64,000 bases of DNA from Aminobacter niigataensis (GCF_014200015.1 NZ_JACHOT010000003.1:372001-436000), one strand, 5' to 3'. Positions 35,501-45,371 are shown, counted from the first letter of the stretch. Translations and numbers: made by a program. Notes: a model not told the origin generated them from the letters alone.

Positions 35501-35663
35501 GGTTTTCTGGGCGCCGATGGCCTATGCGATGATGGGCGGCATCCTGGCCGGCACCGCGATCACGCTGCTGTTCCTGCCCGCGCTCTATGTCGCCTGGTTC
35601 AGGATCAAGGAGCCGAGCGAGGCGACACCGACGACCGAGGCTGCCGAGGCAGCTGTCGGGTAG
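32580..35663 (+). CDS. RND-family efflux pump (AcrB/HAE-type permease)
   Basis: A 1,027-residue proton-driven inner-membrane transporter with about 12 helices and two large periplasmic loops. The N-terminus is MKGFNLSDWALSHRSMVWYF. The proton-relay Asp pair is D403-D404 in GLLVDDAMIAVEMM, and the C-terminal repeat contains GVLALVGILIRNSVILIVQIEE. It begins with GTG at 32580, one base after the second adaptor's stop. No outer-membrane channel gene is nearby, so it must use one encoded elsewhere. It is convergent with the LIV-type transporter operon, only 18 bp apart. Confidence 0.95.
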   Translation: MKGFNLSDWALSHRSMVWYFMLIFTIAGVFAYLNLGREEDPSFTIKTMLIQANWPGASVDETTRQVTDRIEKKLEELESLDFSRSVTTAGQTIIFVNLKPTTKARDVAPTWVQVRNMVGDLRPNFPQGVQGPFFNDRFGDVFGNVYAFTSDGLSMRQLRDHVETVRTRILTIPNAGKVELIGAQDEVIYLEFSTRQIAALGLNQQAVIASLQSQNAIAPSGVIQAGSERIAVRVGGQFTSEESLRAINLRVNDRFFRLSDVATISRGYVDPPTALFRVNGEPAIGLAIGMKPNANLLEFGEALKELMHEVTGELPIGVGVHQVADQPAIVEHAVSGFTRALFEAVAIVLAVSFISLGMRAGFVVALSIPLVLAITFLVMAYLGISLQRISLGALIIALGLLVDDAMIAVEMMVARLEVGDSLRKAATYVYTSTAFPMLTGTLVTVAGFVPIGLNSSQAGEYTYTLFVVIAVSLLLSWIVAVLFAPLLGVTLLPATMKKHDERPGRVAAGFSRILNWAVRRHWFTIIATVVLFALSVVGLTFVQQQFFPPSDRPELIVDWNLPHNSSIAETRAEIEHFEEIALKGNADIDHWSSYIGQGAVRFVLAYDVQPANPYFGQTVIVTKDLEARHRVQPAIEKILREQFVGTDAFVKTLELGPPVGRPVQYRVSGPDVQTVRTLSQQLAGIISANPKIQAPSFDWNEPSRVLKVEVLQDKARQLGITSEDIASAMNSVVGGVAITQVRDATYLINVVVRAQDVERGSIETLRNLQIPTGNGEAIPLATVADFRYELEQPTIWRRSRMPTITVKAGMVGDTLPDTVVAELKPAVEAFAAKLPAGYAVVTGGSVEESVNSQGPIIAVVPLMLFIMATVLMIQLQSFQRLFLVVAVAPLGLIGVVAALVPTGQPLGFVALLGVLALVGILIRNSVILIVQIEELIATGTDKWHAVIEASEHRMRPIALTAAAASLALIPIAREVFWAPMAYAMMGGILAGTAITLLFLPALYVAWFRIKEPSEATPTTEAAEAAVG

Positions 35664-35681
35664 CGAGCGTTTTTCGGCGGC

Positions 35682-36398
35682 TCAGTGCAGGCCGCCAACG
35701 CCGAGCAGCTTTTCCACCACTTCGGGCTGGGCGGACAGCTCCGCAGGCGTGCCCGACCAGGCGATGCGGCCGCGCTCGAGGATGATGGCGCGGTCGGCGA
35801 AATCAAGCGCGCTCTGAATGCGCTGCTCGACCAGCACGACGGTCATCTCGCCGCCCGAGGCCAGTTGCGAGAACGCCACCATCAGCTCTTCGCAGATGAC
35901 GGGCGCCAGGCCCTCCAGAGGTTCGTCGAGCAACAGCACGGTCGGCTTGCCGAGGATGGTGCGGGCAGTGGACAACATCTGCTGTTCGCCGCCGGAAAGC
36001 TGGGAGCCGAGGTTCCTGCGACGCTCCTTGAGGCGCGGGAACATCTGGTAGGCTTCCTCGATCGCCGAGCGGTCGCGACCCTTGAGCCCGACGAAGAGGT
36101 TTTCCTCGACGGTGAGCGAGGGAAAGATGCAGCGCGCCTGCGGCACGTAGCCGAGACCGCTGCGGGCACGCGCCGAGCTTTCCTGGCTACTGAGATCGGT
36201 GCCGCCGAGGCGGATCGAACCGCCATAGCGCCTGGTCTGGCCGGCGATGGTGGCGAGCAACGTCGTCTTGCCCATGCCGTTGCGGCCGAGCACGGCAAGC
36301 CGCGCCCCCGCCGGCACGGAGAAGGAGACATTCTCCAGCACGCGCGTCGGGCCGTAGCCGGCGCTCAGATCGGCGACTTCAAGCGGCGCTGCGGTCAT
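35682..36398 (-). CDS. LIV-type ABC transporter ATPase (LivF-like)
   Basis: A 238-residue ATPase. Walker A is GRNGMGKTTLL, the signature is LSGGEQQMLSTARTI, and Walker B is VLLLDEPLEGLAPVI, the LivF-type wording. The ATG at 36398 lies inside the end of the LivG-like gene (20-bp overlap). Together with the four genes upstream it makes a LIV-type importer. Because it follows pobA and pca genes directly, protocatechuate or a related aromatic acid is the likely substrate rather than branched-chain amino acids. Confidence 0.9.
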   Translation of the reverse strand: MTAAPLEVADLSAGYGPTRVLENVSFSVPAGARLAVLGRNGMGKTTLLATIAGQTRRYGGSIRLGGTDLSSQESSARARSGLGYVPQARCIFPSLTVEENLFVGLKGRDRSAIEEAYQMFPRLKERRRNLGSQLSGGEQQMLSTARTILGKPTVLLLDEPLEGLAPVICEELMVAFSQLASGGEMTVVLVEQRIQSALDFADRAIILERGRIAWSGTPAELSAQPEVVEKLLGVGGLH

Positions 36399-37143
36399 TG
36401 GCGTAGCTTCCGAGATAGGCTTCACGCACACGGGCGTCCCTGGTGACGTCCTGCGGCGAACCGTCGAAGATGATGGCGCCGGCGGCGAGCACGATGACAC
36501 GCCTGGCGAAGCGAAAAACGAGATCCATGTCGTGCTCGATCATCAGCACGGCGAGGTCGGACGGCAGGCCGGCAAGGGCGGCCTCGATGCGCGGCGTGTC
36601 GCTCTGAGGCACGCCGGCGGCCGGCTCATCGAGCAGCAGCACCTTAGGCTTGAGCGCCAGGGCGAGCGCGATCTCGAGCAGGCGCTGCTGGCCATAGGCG
36701 ATCTCGGCGACCTTGCGGGTGGCGATGTGATCGAGGCCGAGCGTGCGCAGCAGTTCGGCGACCTCGGCCATGACGTCCGCCTTGGCCTGGTAGTGGCCGA
36801 AGATCGCGCCGGTGCGGCCGGTGCGCTGCATCACGGCGAGCGCCAGGTGTTCTTCCGGCGTCATGTCGGGAAACAGGCGCGTGACCTGGAACGAGCGGAC
36901 GAGGCCCTGGCGGACACGCGGCGTCGGCCCCAGTGAGGTGACATCGTTGCCGCCGAGCAGAACCTTGCCGGAATCGGGATCGAGATGGCCGGTGACGAGA
37001 TTGACGAAGGTGGTCTTGCCGGCGCCGTTGGGGCCGATCAGGGCCACGCGGTCGCCGGGGTTCATGGTGATCGACACGTCCTGCGTGACGGCCAGTCCGC
37101 CGAACGCCTTGTTGAGGTTCTGGACCTGGAAGACCGGGCTCAT
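36379..37143 (-). CDS. LIV-type ABC transporter ATPase (LivG-like)
   Basis: A 254-residue ATPase. Walker A is [11 protein letters not shown], the signature region is the LivG form [15 protein letters not shown], and Walker B is [13 protein letters not shown]. The start ATG at 37143 overlaps the stop of the LivM-like permease (ATGA). A longer open frame upstream is antisense or alternative-frame to livM and was discarded. It pairs with the LivF-like ATPase below the membrane. The substrate is inferred from the pca context. Confidence 0.9.
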   Translation of the reverse strand: MSPVFQVQNLNKAFGGLAVTQDVSITMNPGDRVALIGPNGAGKTTFVNLVTGHLDPDSGKVLLGGNDVTSLGPTPRVRQGLVRSFQVTRLFPDMTPEEHLALAVMQRTGRTGAIFGHYQAKADVMAEVAELLRTLGLDHIATRKVAEIAYGQQRLLEIALALALKPKVLLLDEPAAGVPQSDTPRIEAALAGLPSDLAVLMIEHDMDLVFRFARRVIVLAAGAIIFDGSPQDVTRDARVREAYLGSYANDRSAA

Positions 37144-38150
37144 TTGCCGTTCCCCCTGAAGCGATCGGCAAGCGTGAGCGCCGTGCCATAGAGCCCACGC
37201 GGCGCGAACAGCACCACGGCGATCAGAAGCGCACCGACGATGGTGAGCCAGTGGAACGGATTGGCCGCCGAGACGAAATCCTCGAACCACATGAAGCTGA
37301 CAGTGCCGATCAGCGCGCCATAGAGCGAGCCGGTGCCGCCAAGCACGAGCATCACCAGCGCTTCGGCGGAGAGCGTGAAGCTGAGCGAGTCGAGGCCGAC
37401 GACCTGGGTGGAGATGGCGTTGAGCGCGCCGCCTGTGCCCGCCACCGCGCCCGAGATGACATACATCTTGAGCAGCGTGCCCTGGACCGATGCGCCCATG
37501 GCGCGGATGCGGATCGGGTCTTCCTTGATGCCGCGGCAAAGCATGCCGAAGGGCGAACGGGTGATCAGCCGCAGCACGATGAAGGCGATGACCACCAGCG
37601 CGACGGCGAAGCCGTAGGCCGTGCGGCCCCAGAGGTCGAAGGCGAAGATACCGAAGATCGGGTCGGGCGAAATGCCCGACAGGCCGTCGCTACCACCGGT
37701 ATACACGGAGGCCTTGTTGGCAGCCTCGTGGAACAGGTGGACGACGGCGATCGACAGTACCAGTTGCGCCAGCCCATGACCGCGCAGGATGACCGCGCCT
37801 GAGACGATGCCGGCAACAGCGCCACCAATGGCACCAACCACGACCATCAGCAGCGGATCGGTGATGCCGAAATGCACCGCGGCGATGCCCGAGGCATAGG
37901 CACCAGCGCCGAAGAGTGCGGCATGGCCGAGCGTGGCGACACCGCAGAAACCGGTGACGAGATCGATCGACAGCACCAGCAGTGCAACACCCAGGATACG
38001 CGTCAGCAGCGCCAGATTGTTGGGGAACAGGAAGTAGCCGATGGCGGCCACGGCCAGGATGACTGCGAGGCCGAGGAGATCGCGCTTGAGCCAGTTCGGG
38101 CGAGCGGCGGCCTCAGGCTTGGCGGCGGAGGTGGTTTCGATGGCAGCCAT
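37140..38150 (-). CDS. LIV-type ABC transporter permease (LivM-like)
   Basis: A 336-residue inner-membrane permease with about ten helices after a 25-residue cytoplasmic N-terminus. The LivM region [38 protein letters not shown] is clear, as is the loop [22 protein letters not shown] that docks on the ATPases. It starts at 38150, immediately at the stop of the LivH-like gene and overlaps the LivG-like gene. It forms the translocation pore with LivH. Confidence 0.9.
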   Translation of the reverse strand: MAAIETTSAAKPEAAARPNWLKRDLLGLAVILAVAAIGYFLFPNNLALLTRILGVALLVLSIDLVTGFCGVATLGHAALFGAGAYASGIAAVHFGITDPLLMVVVGAIGGAVAGIVSGAVILRGHGLAQLVLSIAVVHLFHEAANKASVYTGGSDGLSGISPDPIFGIFAFDLWGRTAYGFAVALVVIAFIVLRLITRSPFGMLCRGIKEDPIRIRAMGASVQGTLLKMYVISGAVAGTGGALNAISTQVVGLDSLSFTLSAEALVMLVLGGTGSLYGALIGTVSFMWFEDFVSAANPFHWLTIVGALLIAVVLFAPRGLYGTALTLADRFRGNGK

Positions 38151-39014
38151 CTAGCTTCTCCTGCCCAAAAGGCCGCGCGGGAAGACGCAGACGATGGCGA
38201 TGACGGCGAGGTAGAAGAAGAACTCGCCATATTCCGGCAGGAGATAGCGGCCGGTGGTGTCGATGGCGCCGAGCAGCAGGCAGGCAAGCAGCGCGCCGGG
38301 AATGGAGCCCGCACCACCGACAGACACGACGACGAGGAAGGTCACCATGTAGCGCAGCGCGTAATAGGGCTCGATCGGAAGTAGCTCGGCGCCGACAATG
38401 CCACCGAAGGCGGCGAGGCCGACGGCAACCGCGAAGCTGACGGCATAGACGATCCGTGTACGCACGCCCAGCGATGCAGCCATGGCGGCATTGTCGACCG
38501 AGGCGCGCAGCTTGACGCCGAAGGACGTCCTTTCGATCAGGTACCAGAGCGCGCCGGCAACGGCGACGCCGCAGGCGATGGCGAACAGCTTGTGAGCGGC
38601 AATCGAGCGGAAGCCGAGATCGACCGGACCGCGCAGCGTCTCGGGCAAAGGAATGGTCTTCAGCGTCGGGCCGAAGACGTAGTTGGCGATGCCGATGACG
38701 CAGAAGGTGATGCCGATGGTCATCAGCACCTGGGTAAGCTCGGGCGCGCCATAGATGCGGCGGTAGAGGAACCGCTCGACCGGGATGGCGATGATAATGG
38801 TGCCGACCACCGCGGCGAGGATGGCGACGCCGTAGCCGAAGCCGAGCGTCTGGGTGGCGTAAGAAGCGATGTAGCCGCCGATCATGGCGAATGCGCCATG
38901 GGCGAGGTTGACCACGCGCATCAGGCCCATGGTCACCGAAAGTCCTATCGAGATGACGAACAGCACCATGCCATAGGCAAGGGCGTCGATCCCAACGCTG
39001 AGAACGGTTTGCAT
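38151..39014 (-). CDS. LIV-type ABC transporter permease (LivH-like)
   Basis: A 287-residue permease starting MQTVLSVGIDALAYGMVLFVISIGLSVTMG, then LMRVVNLAHGAFAMIGGYIA, the LivH hallmark around NxAHG. About eight helices. The ATG at 39014 was preferred over one 12 codons upstream, because the upstream one lies inside a strong hairpin (39031-39057). Directly followed by the LivM-like gene without a gap. Confidence 0.9.
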   Translation of the reverse strand: MQTVLSVGIDALAYGMVLFVISIGLSVTMGLMRVVNLAHGAFAMIGGYIASYATQTLGFGYGVAILAAVVGTIIIAIPVERFLYRRIYGAPELTQVLMTIGITFCVIGIANYVFGPTLKTIPLPETLRGPVDLGFRSIAAHKLFAIACGVAVAGALWYLIERTSFGVKLRASVDNAAMAASLGVRTRIVYAVSFAVAVGLAAFGGIVGAELLPIEPYYALRYMVTFLVVVSVGGAGSIPGALLACLLLGAIDTTGRYLLPEYGEFFFYLAVIAIVCVFPRGLLGRRS

Positions 39015-39030
39015 CGATTGATCCAGCAGC

Positions 39031-39057
39031 GGCCCGGACGCGTCAGGCATCCGGGCC
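39031..39057 (-). other. Intercistronic hairpin between binding protein and LivH-like gene
   Basis: GGCCCGGA (39031-39038) pairs with TCCGGGCC (39050-39057), with an 11-base interior. It lies between the periplasmic binding protein gene and the permease gene. No T-run follows. It could protect the binding-protein mRNA or attenuate downstream genes. Confidence 0.7.
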
Positions 39058-39077
39058 CTGTCGTTGGCGTAACGCTG

Positions 39078-40250
39078 TTACTTCAGAGCCGCAAGGCCGG
39101 GGTCGCCCTGCTTTTCGAAGGTCGCGATTTCCTTGTTGTAGAAGGTGCCGTCCTCGGCCTTGGCGACCTCGCGCAGATAGATGTTCTGCGTCATGTGACG
39201 GCTGTCGGGATCGATGGAGACCGGTCCGCGCGGGCTTTCCCAGGCAAGGCCCTTGACGGCGTCGACCGCCTTCTGGGCGTCCTGCTCGCCGCCGGTGGCC
39301 TCGATCATCTTGTAGATGACGTGCATGCCGTCATAGGCACCGACCGAGGGGAAGGACAGTTCGGCCGGATTGCCGATAGCCTTGTGCGCGGCCTCGACGA
39401 ACTTCTTGTTCTCGGCCGAGTCATGCGAGACGGCGTAGTGGAAGGTGGTGAGCAATCCGGATGCGGCTTCGCCGAGCGCCGGCAGATCGGACTCCTGCGT
39501 CAGGTCGCCGGGTGCGAGGAACTGCACGCCTGCCTTGGCAAGGCCGTTGTCATTGTAGGCCTTGACGAAGCCGAGCGTGGTCGGGCCCGACGGCAGGAAG
39601 GCGAAGACCGCATCGGCGCCGGAATCCTTGACGCGCTGCATGATCGGGCTGAAGTCGTTGGTCGACAGCGGCATGCGGACGGAATCGACAACCTCGCCGC
39701 CTTCAGCGGTGAAGGTGGTCTTGAAGGCGTTCTCGGAATCGACACCCGGGCCGTAGTCGGAGACCACGGTGATGACCTTCTTGACGCCTCGCTCCTTGGC
39801 GACCTTGGCCATCGGCGCCGAGGTCTGCCAGGTGGTGAAGGAGGTGCGCACGACCAGCGGGCTCTTGGTGACGATCGCCGAGGTGGCGGCGTTCATGACG
39901 ACCAGCGGCACGTTGGCCTGCTCGAGCAGCGGGGTGACCGCCATCGCGTCAGGGGTGAAATAGAAGCCTGCGAGATACTGCACACCTTCCTTGACGACCA
40001 GTTCCTGGGCCAGCGCCTTGGACTGGGCCGGGTCGGCAGCCGGCAGGTCGCGGTAGACGATCTCGATGTCGTCGTCGCCGACCTTGGCGCCGTTGAGCGC
40101 GATCCAGGCGTCGATGCCGGCCTTGAAGTTCTTGCCCTGGATGGCGAACGGGCCGGAGAACGGACCGACGACGCCGACCTTGATGGTGTCGGCGAAGGCG
40201 GTGCCGGAAAGCGCAAGTACCGCCAGGGCGGCCAAAACAGACTTCTTCAA
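39078..40250 (-). CDS. LIV-type periplasmic binding protein, probably for protocatechuate/aromatic acids
   Basis: A 390-residue binding protein of the LivJ/K superfamily. The signal peptide is LKKSVLAALAVLALSGTAFA, followed by DTIKVGVVGPFSGPFAIQGKNFKAGIDAWI, the LIV-BP N-terminal fold. A GGAGGAAAAA ribosome site lies immediately before a TTG at 40250, so TTG is the probable start. The ATG at 40262 would place that site inside the gene. The gene order SBP-LivH-M-G-F after pobA matches the protocatechuate transporter that PcaQ controls in Sinorhizobium. Branched-chain amino acids remain an alternative substrate. Confidence 0.88.
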   Translation of the reverse strand: MKKSVLAALAVLALSGTAFADTIKVGVVGPFSGPFAIQGKNFKAGIDAWIALNGAKVGDDDIEIVYRDLPAADPAQSKALAQELVVKEGVQYLAGFYFTPDAMAVTPLLEQANVPLVVMNAATSAIVTKSPLVVRTSFTTWQTSAPMAKVAKERGVKKVITVVSDYGPGVDSENAFKTTFTAEGGEVVDSVRMPLSTNDFSPIMQRVKDSGADAVFAFLPSGPTTLGFVKAYNDNGLAKAGVQFLAPGDLTQESDLPALGEAASGLLTTFHYAVSHDSAENKKFVEAAHKAIGNPAELSFPSVGAYDGMHVIYKMIEATGGEQDAQKAVDAVKGLAWESPRGPVSIDPDSRHMTQNIYLREVAKAEDGTFYNKEIATFEKQGDPGLAALK

Positions 40251-40338
40251 TTTTTCCTCCATCTGGACGAGCCGGCACTGTCGCGCGCGCCGGTCTCGGT
40301 ATGTCCGTAGCCAAGTGTCATGTTCGAAACGGTAATGT

Positions 40339-40394
40339 AAAATGAAAAGAATCGCGCAATCCATAACCTGAAAGATATGTGACTGGCGCGATTC
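40339..40394 (-). terminator. Possible long-loop terminator after pobA
   Basis: A perfect 9-bp stem GAATCGCGC/GCGCGATTC (40349-40357 with 40386-40394) encloses a 28-base loop and is followed, on the minus strand, by TTTTCATTTT. It could end the pca-pobA transcript before the transporter genes. The loop also contains ATAACC, half of a PcaQ site, so an operator reading is equally possible. Confidence 0.45.
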
Positions 40395-40401
40395 CCTTGG
40401 A

Positions 40402-41634
<1,233 letters not shown>

Positions 41635-41663
41635 TCAGGCGTTTTGTTGACGGGTGCCGCGGG

Positions 41664-42728
41664 CTAGTTGCCCGGCCGCGCACCTATGCTTTCGATCTGG
41701 CCGGCGAGTGCCGCCGCCTGCCTGAGCGCCGCCGCCGCCGACACGGCCATCTGCGGCAGGAGCAGCCATTCCAGCGTCCAAGCCGATCCCGAGCGTTCCT
41801 GCTCATGCACCAAAGCGTGGTGCATGCCCGACAGTTGCGTGGCGTTGAAACGGGCCAGCGTCACCAGCACCTCGGCCGCCACCGGGTTCTGCTTGTGCGG
41901 CATCGCCGAGGAGCCACCGCCGCCGGCGAGCGCAATCTCTGAGCCGTCCTGCGCCATCAGGGCAACGTCCTGGCCGAACTTGCCAAGGCTGCCGGTGATG
42001 AGCGACAGCAGGCCCGCGAAATCGGCCAACCGGTCGCGCTGGCTGTGCCATTGCGGAGCGTCGTGGAGGCCCAGCTTTTCGGCCAGCGATTTCCGCACGG
42101 CGAGCGCCTTGTCGCCAAGCTTTTCCAGCGTACCGGCGGCACCGCCGAACTGGACGACGAGAAGTTCATGGCGGATCGCAGCCAGCCGCGCGCGGTTGCG
42201 TTCGACCGGTTCGCGCCAGGCGCGGACACGGTCGGCGACGGTGATTTCGATCGCCGCCTGCATGCGCGTGCGGCCCATCAGCGGACGGGCACCAAATCTC
42301 TTCTCCACCGCCGCCAGCTTTGCGGCCGCCTCGGCGAGCAGCGCATCGAGGCGCTCGACAACCGGCTTGAGACGGAGCACCAGCGCCGTGTCGACGACAT
42401 CCTGGCTGGTGGCGCCGAAATGGACCTTGTCGCCATGCGGCGCGCCAACTGCCGAACGCAACTGGCGTACCAGTTCGGGCACGACCACGCCATCGCGGGC
42501 GACGGCATTCCTGAGAGCCGCAACGTCGGGCTCGAACGAGGCGAGTGCGGCGACAATCGCATCGGCTGCCTCGCGGCCGATCACGCCCTCGCCTGCCTCG
42601 GCCTCGGCCAGTGCGCGCTCGAAGGCAAGCATGGCGGCCAGTTCCGCGTCGGCGGAGAACTGGCGCGCAGTCTCCTCGTCACCGAGAAGGCCGGACAGCA
42701 AAGGGTGATCGAAGGGAGACACGGTCAT
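41664..42728 (-). CDS. pcaB: 3-Carboxy-cis,cis-muconate cycloisomerase
   Basis: PcaB converts 3-carboxy-cis,cis-muconate to 4-carboxymuconolactone. The 354-residue protein belongs to the fumarase/aspartase superfamily. Its signature loop is GGGGSSAMPHKQNPVAAEVLV with the catalytic-region Ser, and the upstream region has HFGATSQDVVDTALVL. It is shorter than the Pseudomonas enzyme (about 450), as usual in alphaproteobacteria. The ATG at 42728 lies five bases after the pcaG stop. Confidence 0.95.
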   Translation of the reverse strand: MTVSPFDHPLLSGLLGDEETARQFSADAELAAMLAFERALAEAEAGEGVIGREAADAIVAALASFEPDVAALRNAVARDGVVVPELVRQLRSAVGAPHGDKVHFGATSQDVVDTALVLRLKPVVERLDALLAEAAAKLAAVEKRFGARPLMGRTRMQAAIEITVADRVRAWREPVERNRARLAAIRHELLVVQFGGAAGTLEKLGDKALAVRKSLAEKLGLHDAPQWHSQRDRLADFAGLLSLITGSLGKFGQDVALMAQDGSEIALAGGGGSSAMPHKQNPVAAEVLVTLARFNATQLSGMHHALVHEQERSGSAWTLEWLLLPQMAVSAAAALRQAAALAGQIESIGARPGN

Positions 42729-42732
42729 GTGC

Positions 42733-43347
42733 TCAGACGTCGAAGAACACGGTTTCGTTGTCACCCTGCAGGTGGATGTCGAAGACATAGACATCGTCCT
42801 GGCGCGAGGCGATCAGCGTCGGCACACGCGAGCGATGCTCGATGCGGGCCAGCACCGGGTCCTCGGCATTGGCCTGTTCTTCGTCGGCAAAATACATCCG
42901 TGTCTGCAGGCCGAGATTGATGCCGCGGGCAACGATCCAGAAGGTGATGTGCGGGGCCATGAGCAGGCCGGGCTTGTAGGGCACGCGGCCCGGCTTGATA
43001 GTCTCGAACAGGCATTCGCCCGAGACCATGTCGGTCGGCATGCGGCCCCAGCCGGTGAAATTGGGATCGGCGGCGCCGCGAATTTCGGTCGGAGAGTTGT
43101 AGAGGCCGGCGGCATCGGCCTGCCAGATCTCGATCAGCGCATCCTTGAGGGGCGTGCCGGTGCCGTCGAGCACGCGGGCGCGCACGGTGATGCGCTCGCC
43201 CTTGGTCTTGTCGTTGACCATTTCCGTGCCTAGGTCCTTTTCGAAGACGCCGGCGATGCCGCAGAAATTGGGGGTGAGCCCGATATGGACATAGGGCCCG
43301 GCGGTCTGCGAGGGGCTTTCCCTAAGCCGGTTCAGCGACTGGACCAT
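42733..43347 (-). CDS. pcaG: Protocatechuate 3,4-dioxygenase alpha subunit
   Basis: PcaG is the non-iron-ligating subunit of the intradiol ring-cleavage dioxygenase. The 204-residue protein begins with SPSQTAGPYVHIGL and has IEIWQADAAGLYNSP, FTGWGR and MAPHITFWIVARGIN, the alpha-subunit equivalent of the beta active-site segment. Its ATG (43347) overlaps the pcaH stop (TGATG), so the subunits are translationally coupled. Confidence 0.96.
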   Translation of the reverse strand: MVQSLNRLRESPSQTAGPYVHIGLTPNFCGIAGVFEKDLGTEMVNDKTKGERITVRARVLDGTGTPLKDALIEIWQADAAGLYNSPTEIRGAADPNFTGWGRMPTDMVSGECLFETIKPGRVPYKPGLLMAPHITFWIVARGINLGLQTRMYFADEEQANAEDPVLARIEHRSRVPTLIASRQDDVYVFDIHLQGDNETVFFDV

Positions 43348-44102
43348 CAGTTGCCCTCCAGACGGTTTTCGAACACCGACGAGCGGCGGCCGCGCAGCAC
43401 GATGTCGAACTTGTAGGCGCGCGCATCCATCGGGATGGTCGACTGCATGTCGAGTGCCGCGATGAGAGTCTCGACGGCTGCCCTATCGGGGATGGTCCTG
43501 ACGATCGGGCAGAGCCAGATCAGCGGGTCGCCCTCGAAATACATCTGGGTGATCAGCCGCTGGGCGAAGCCATGGCCGAAGACCGAGAAGTGGATGTGGG
43601 CGGGGCGCCAGTCGTTGACGCCGTTCGGCCAGGGATAGGGGCCGGGCTTGATCGTACGAAAGGCGTAGGAACCGTCTTCGCCGGTGATGGTGCGGCCGCA
43701 GCCGCCGAAATTGGGGTCGAGGGCGGCGATGTAGCCCTCCTTCTTGTGGCGGTAGCGCCCGCCGGCATTAGCCTGCCAGAACTCGAGCAGTGCGCCCGGC
43801 ACGCCCTTGCCGCGCTCGTCGAGCACGCGGCCATAGACGATGATGCGCTCGCCGATGGCGCTCTCGCCCGGCTGGGCGAAATTGTGGATCAGGTCGTTGT
43901 CGAGCTCGCCCAGCATGCCGTGGCCGAAGACCGGGCCGGTGATCTCGGAAATGGTGGTGTCGAGCGACAGCAGCGCCTTCTGCGGAGAACGCAGGACCGA
44001 GGTCTTGTAGCCAGGCGTGTAGGCCGGCGGATGCCAGGAGCGGTCGCGCTGGAAGAAGGCGCCGATCTCGGGCTGGCGGTTCGGCTTGGGGTCAATGCTC
44101 AT
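43347..44102 (-). CDS. pcaH: Protocatechuate 3,4-dioxygenase beta subunit
   Basis: PcaH carries the catalytic non-haem Fe(III). The 251-residue protein contains the two Tyr ligand regions ([19 protein letters not shown] and [14 protein letters not shown]) and the His pair RPAHIHFSV. It cleaves protocatechuate to 3-carboxy-cis,cis-muconate in a complex with PcaG. The ATG at 44102 overlaps the pcaC stop by ATGA, and its stop overlaps the pcaG start. Confidence 0.97.
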   Translation of the reverse strand: MSIDPKPNRQPEIGAFFQRDRSWHPPAYTPGYKTSVLRSPQKALLSLDTTISEITGPVFGHGMLGELDNDLIHNFAQPGESAIGERIIVYGRVLDERGKGVPGALLEFWQANAGGRYRHKKEGYIAALDPNFGGCGRTITGEDGSYAFRTIKPGPYPWPNGVNDWRPAHIHFSVFGHGFAQRLITQMYFEGDPLIWLCPIVRTIPDRAAVETLIAALDMQSTIPMDARAYKFDIVLRGRRSSVFENRLEGN

Positions 44103-44497
44103 CGGCCCGCATCCATTTCGGCAAAGACCTGCTTGGCGATCTTGATGGCGCGGTTGGCCGCCGGCACGCCGGCATAGATCGCGACATGGAGGAAGGTTTC
44201 GCAGATGTCCTCGCGCGATGCCCCGGTGTTGGCGGTGGCGCGCACATGCATCGCCACCTCCTCGTCATGTCCCAGGGCTGCGAGCAATGCCAGCGTCACC
44301 ATCGAGCGCTCGCGCTTGCTCCAGGTCGGGCGCGCCCAGACCGTGCCCCAGGCGGCTTCGGTGATCAGTTCCTGGAACGGCCGGTCGAAATCGGTCGAGG
44401 CCGTTTCGGCGCGGTCGACATGGGCATCGCCGAGTACCGAGCGTCGGACGGCGAGACCCTGGCGATACCTGGTCGAGGCTGGCGCCGATGCGTTCAT
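44099..44497 (-). CDS. pcaC: 4-Carboxymuconolactone decarboxylase
   Basis: PcaC removes CO2 from gamma-carboxymuconolactone to give beta-ketoadipate enol-lactone. The 132-residue protein matches the CMD family, with [51 protein letters not shown] and a [14 protein letters not shown] tail. It is not fused to PcaD. The ATG at 44497 lies 7 bp after the pcaD stop. Confidence 0.96.
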   Translation of the reverse strand: MNASAPASTRYRQGLAVRRSVLGDAHVDRAETASTDFDRPFQELITEAAWGTVWARPTWSKRERSMVTLALLAALGHDEEVAMHVRATANTGASREDICETFLHVAIYAGVPAANRAIKIAKQVFAEMDAGR

Positions 44498-44504
44498 TGT
44501 CAAA

Positions 44505-45302
44505 TCACTCCAGTGGAAGGCGGGCGATGAAGCGCCTGATGAGGGCGACGAGTTCGTCCGGCTTTTCGACGCAAGGGATATGGCCGGCGCCGTCGATGAT
44601 CTTGAAGCGCGAGCCGGGAATGAGATCAGCCATCGAGCGCACCAGTGCAGGCGGCGTCGAGCCGTCCTGGTCGCCGACGACGCAAAGCGTGGGCACGGCA
44701 ATCGCCTTTGCCGCCTCGGTGTAGTCGGCGTCGCGCAGGGCGGCACAGGTGCCGGTGTAGCCGGCGAGCGGCTGGCGCGACAGCATGTTGCGGTAGCCAA
44801 CGAGGTCAGGCTGGCGCTGCTCATGAAACTCGGGCGTGAACCACAGCTTCATCACGCCATCGGCGATCGAGGCGATGCCGTCCTTTTCGACGGCGGCGAT
44901 GCGCGTGTTCCAGCTGTCGTTGGTGCCGATCTTGTGGGCGGTGTCGCAGAGGACGAGCGCACGGACGAGATCGGGGCGCCTGGCATAGAGGCCCTGCGCG
45001 ATCAGCCCGCCGACCGACAGGCCACAAACGATGGCGTTCTTGACGTTGAGATGATCGAGCAGGCCGGCAAGATCAACGACATGGTCGTCCATCGAATAAG
45101 GAGCTGTCCCCGTGTCCGAAAGACCATGGCCGCGCTTGTCGTAGGTGACGATGGGAAAGTCGCCGGCAAGCCGGACGATAACGTCGCGCCAGATGCGGAA
45201 ATCGGTGCCCAGCGAATTGGCAAATACCAGGACCGGCTTGTCCGCGGGCCCGCCGATGAGCTGGTGGTGCAGCGTGACGCCGCCGATGTCTGTGAATTGC
45301 AC
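44505..45302 (-). CDS. pcaD: 3-Oxoadipate enol-lactonase
   Basis: PcaD hydrolyses the enol-lactone to beta-ketoadipate. The 265-residue alpha/beta hydrolase has the nucleophile elbow GLSVGG with S96, an Asp in VVGDQDGSTP and the catalytic His in GAGHIPCVEKP. First gene of the catabolic operon; a near-consensus PcaQ site lies 70 bp upstream in the gap to divergent pcaQ. The next enzymes (PcaIJ, PcaF) are not in this window. Confidence 0.96.
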   Translation of the reverse strand: MQFTDIGGVTLHHQLIGGPADKPVLVFANSLGTDFRIWRDVIVRLAGDFPIVTYDKRGHGLSDTGTAPYSMDDHVVDLAGLLDHLNVKNAIVCGLSVGGLIAQGLYARRPDLVRALVLCDTAHKIGTNDSWNTRIAAVEKDGIASIADGVMKLWFTPEFHEQRQPDLVGYRNMLSRQPLAGYTGTCAALRDADYTEAAKAIAVPTLCVVGDQDGSTPPALVRSMADLIPGSRFKIIDGAGHIPCVEKPDELVALIRRFIARLPLE

Positions 45303-45371
45303 TCGATTTCTCCTCTAGAAGACAGTGGATGAGATGTTTGGTTTGGTAAAATGATATTTTGTGGCCTTCTC

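Noticed and set aside
34007-35785. 592-codon frame within the RND pump
   Set aside because: Alternate-frame shadow; the pump frame has clear RND motifs.
36379-37539. Extended N-terminus of the LivG-like ATPase
   Set aside because: The upstream part overlaps livM in another frame and lacks family sequence; start set at 37143.
38592-40310. 572-codon plus-strand frame opposite livH/binding protein
   Set aside because: Antisense shadow; no recognisable domain.
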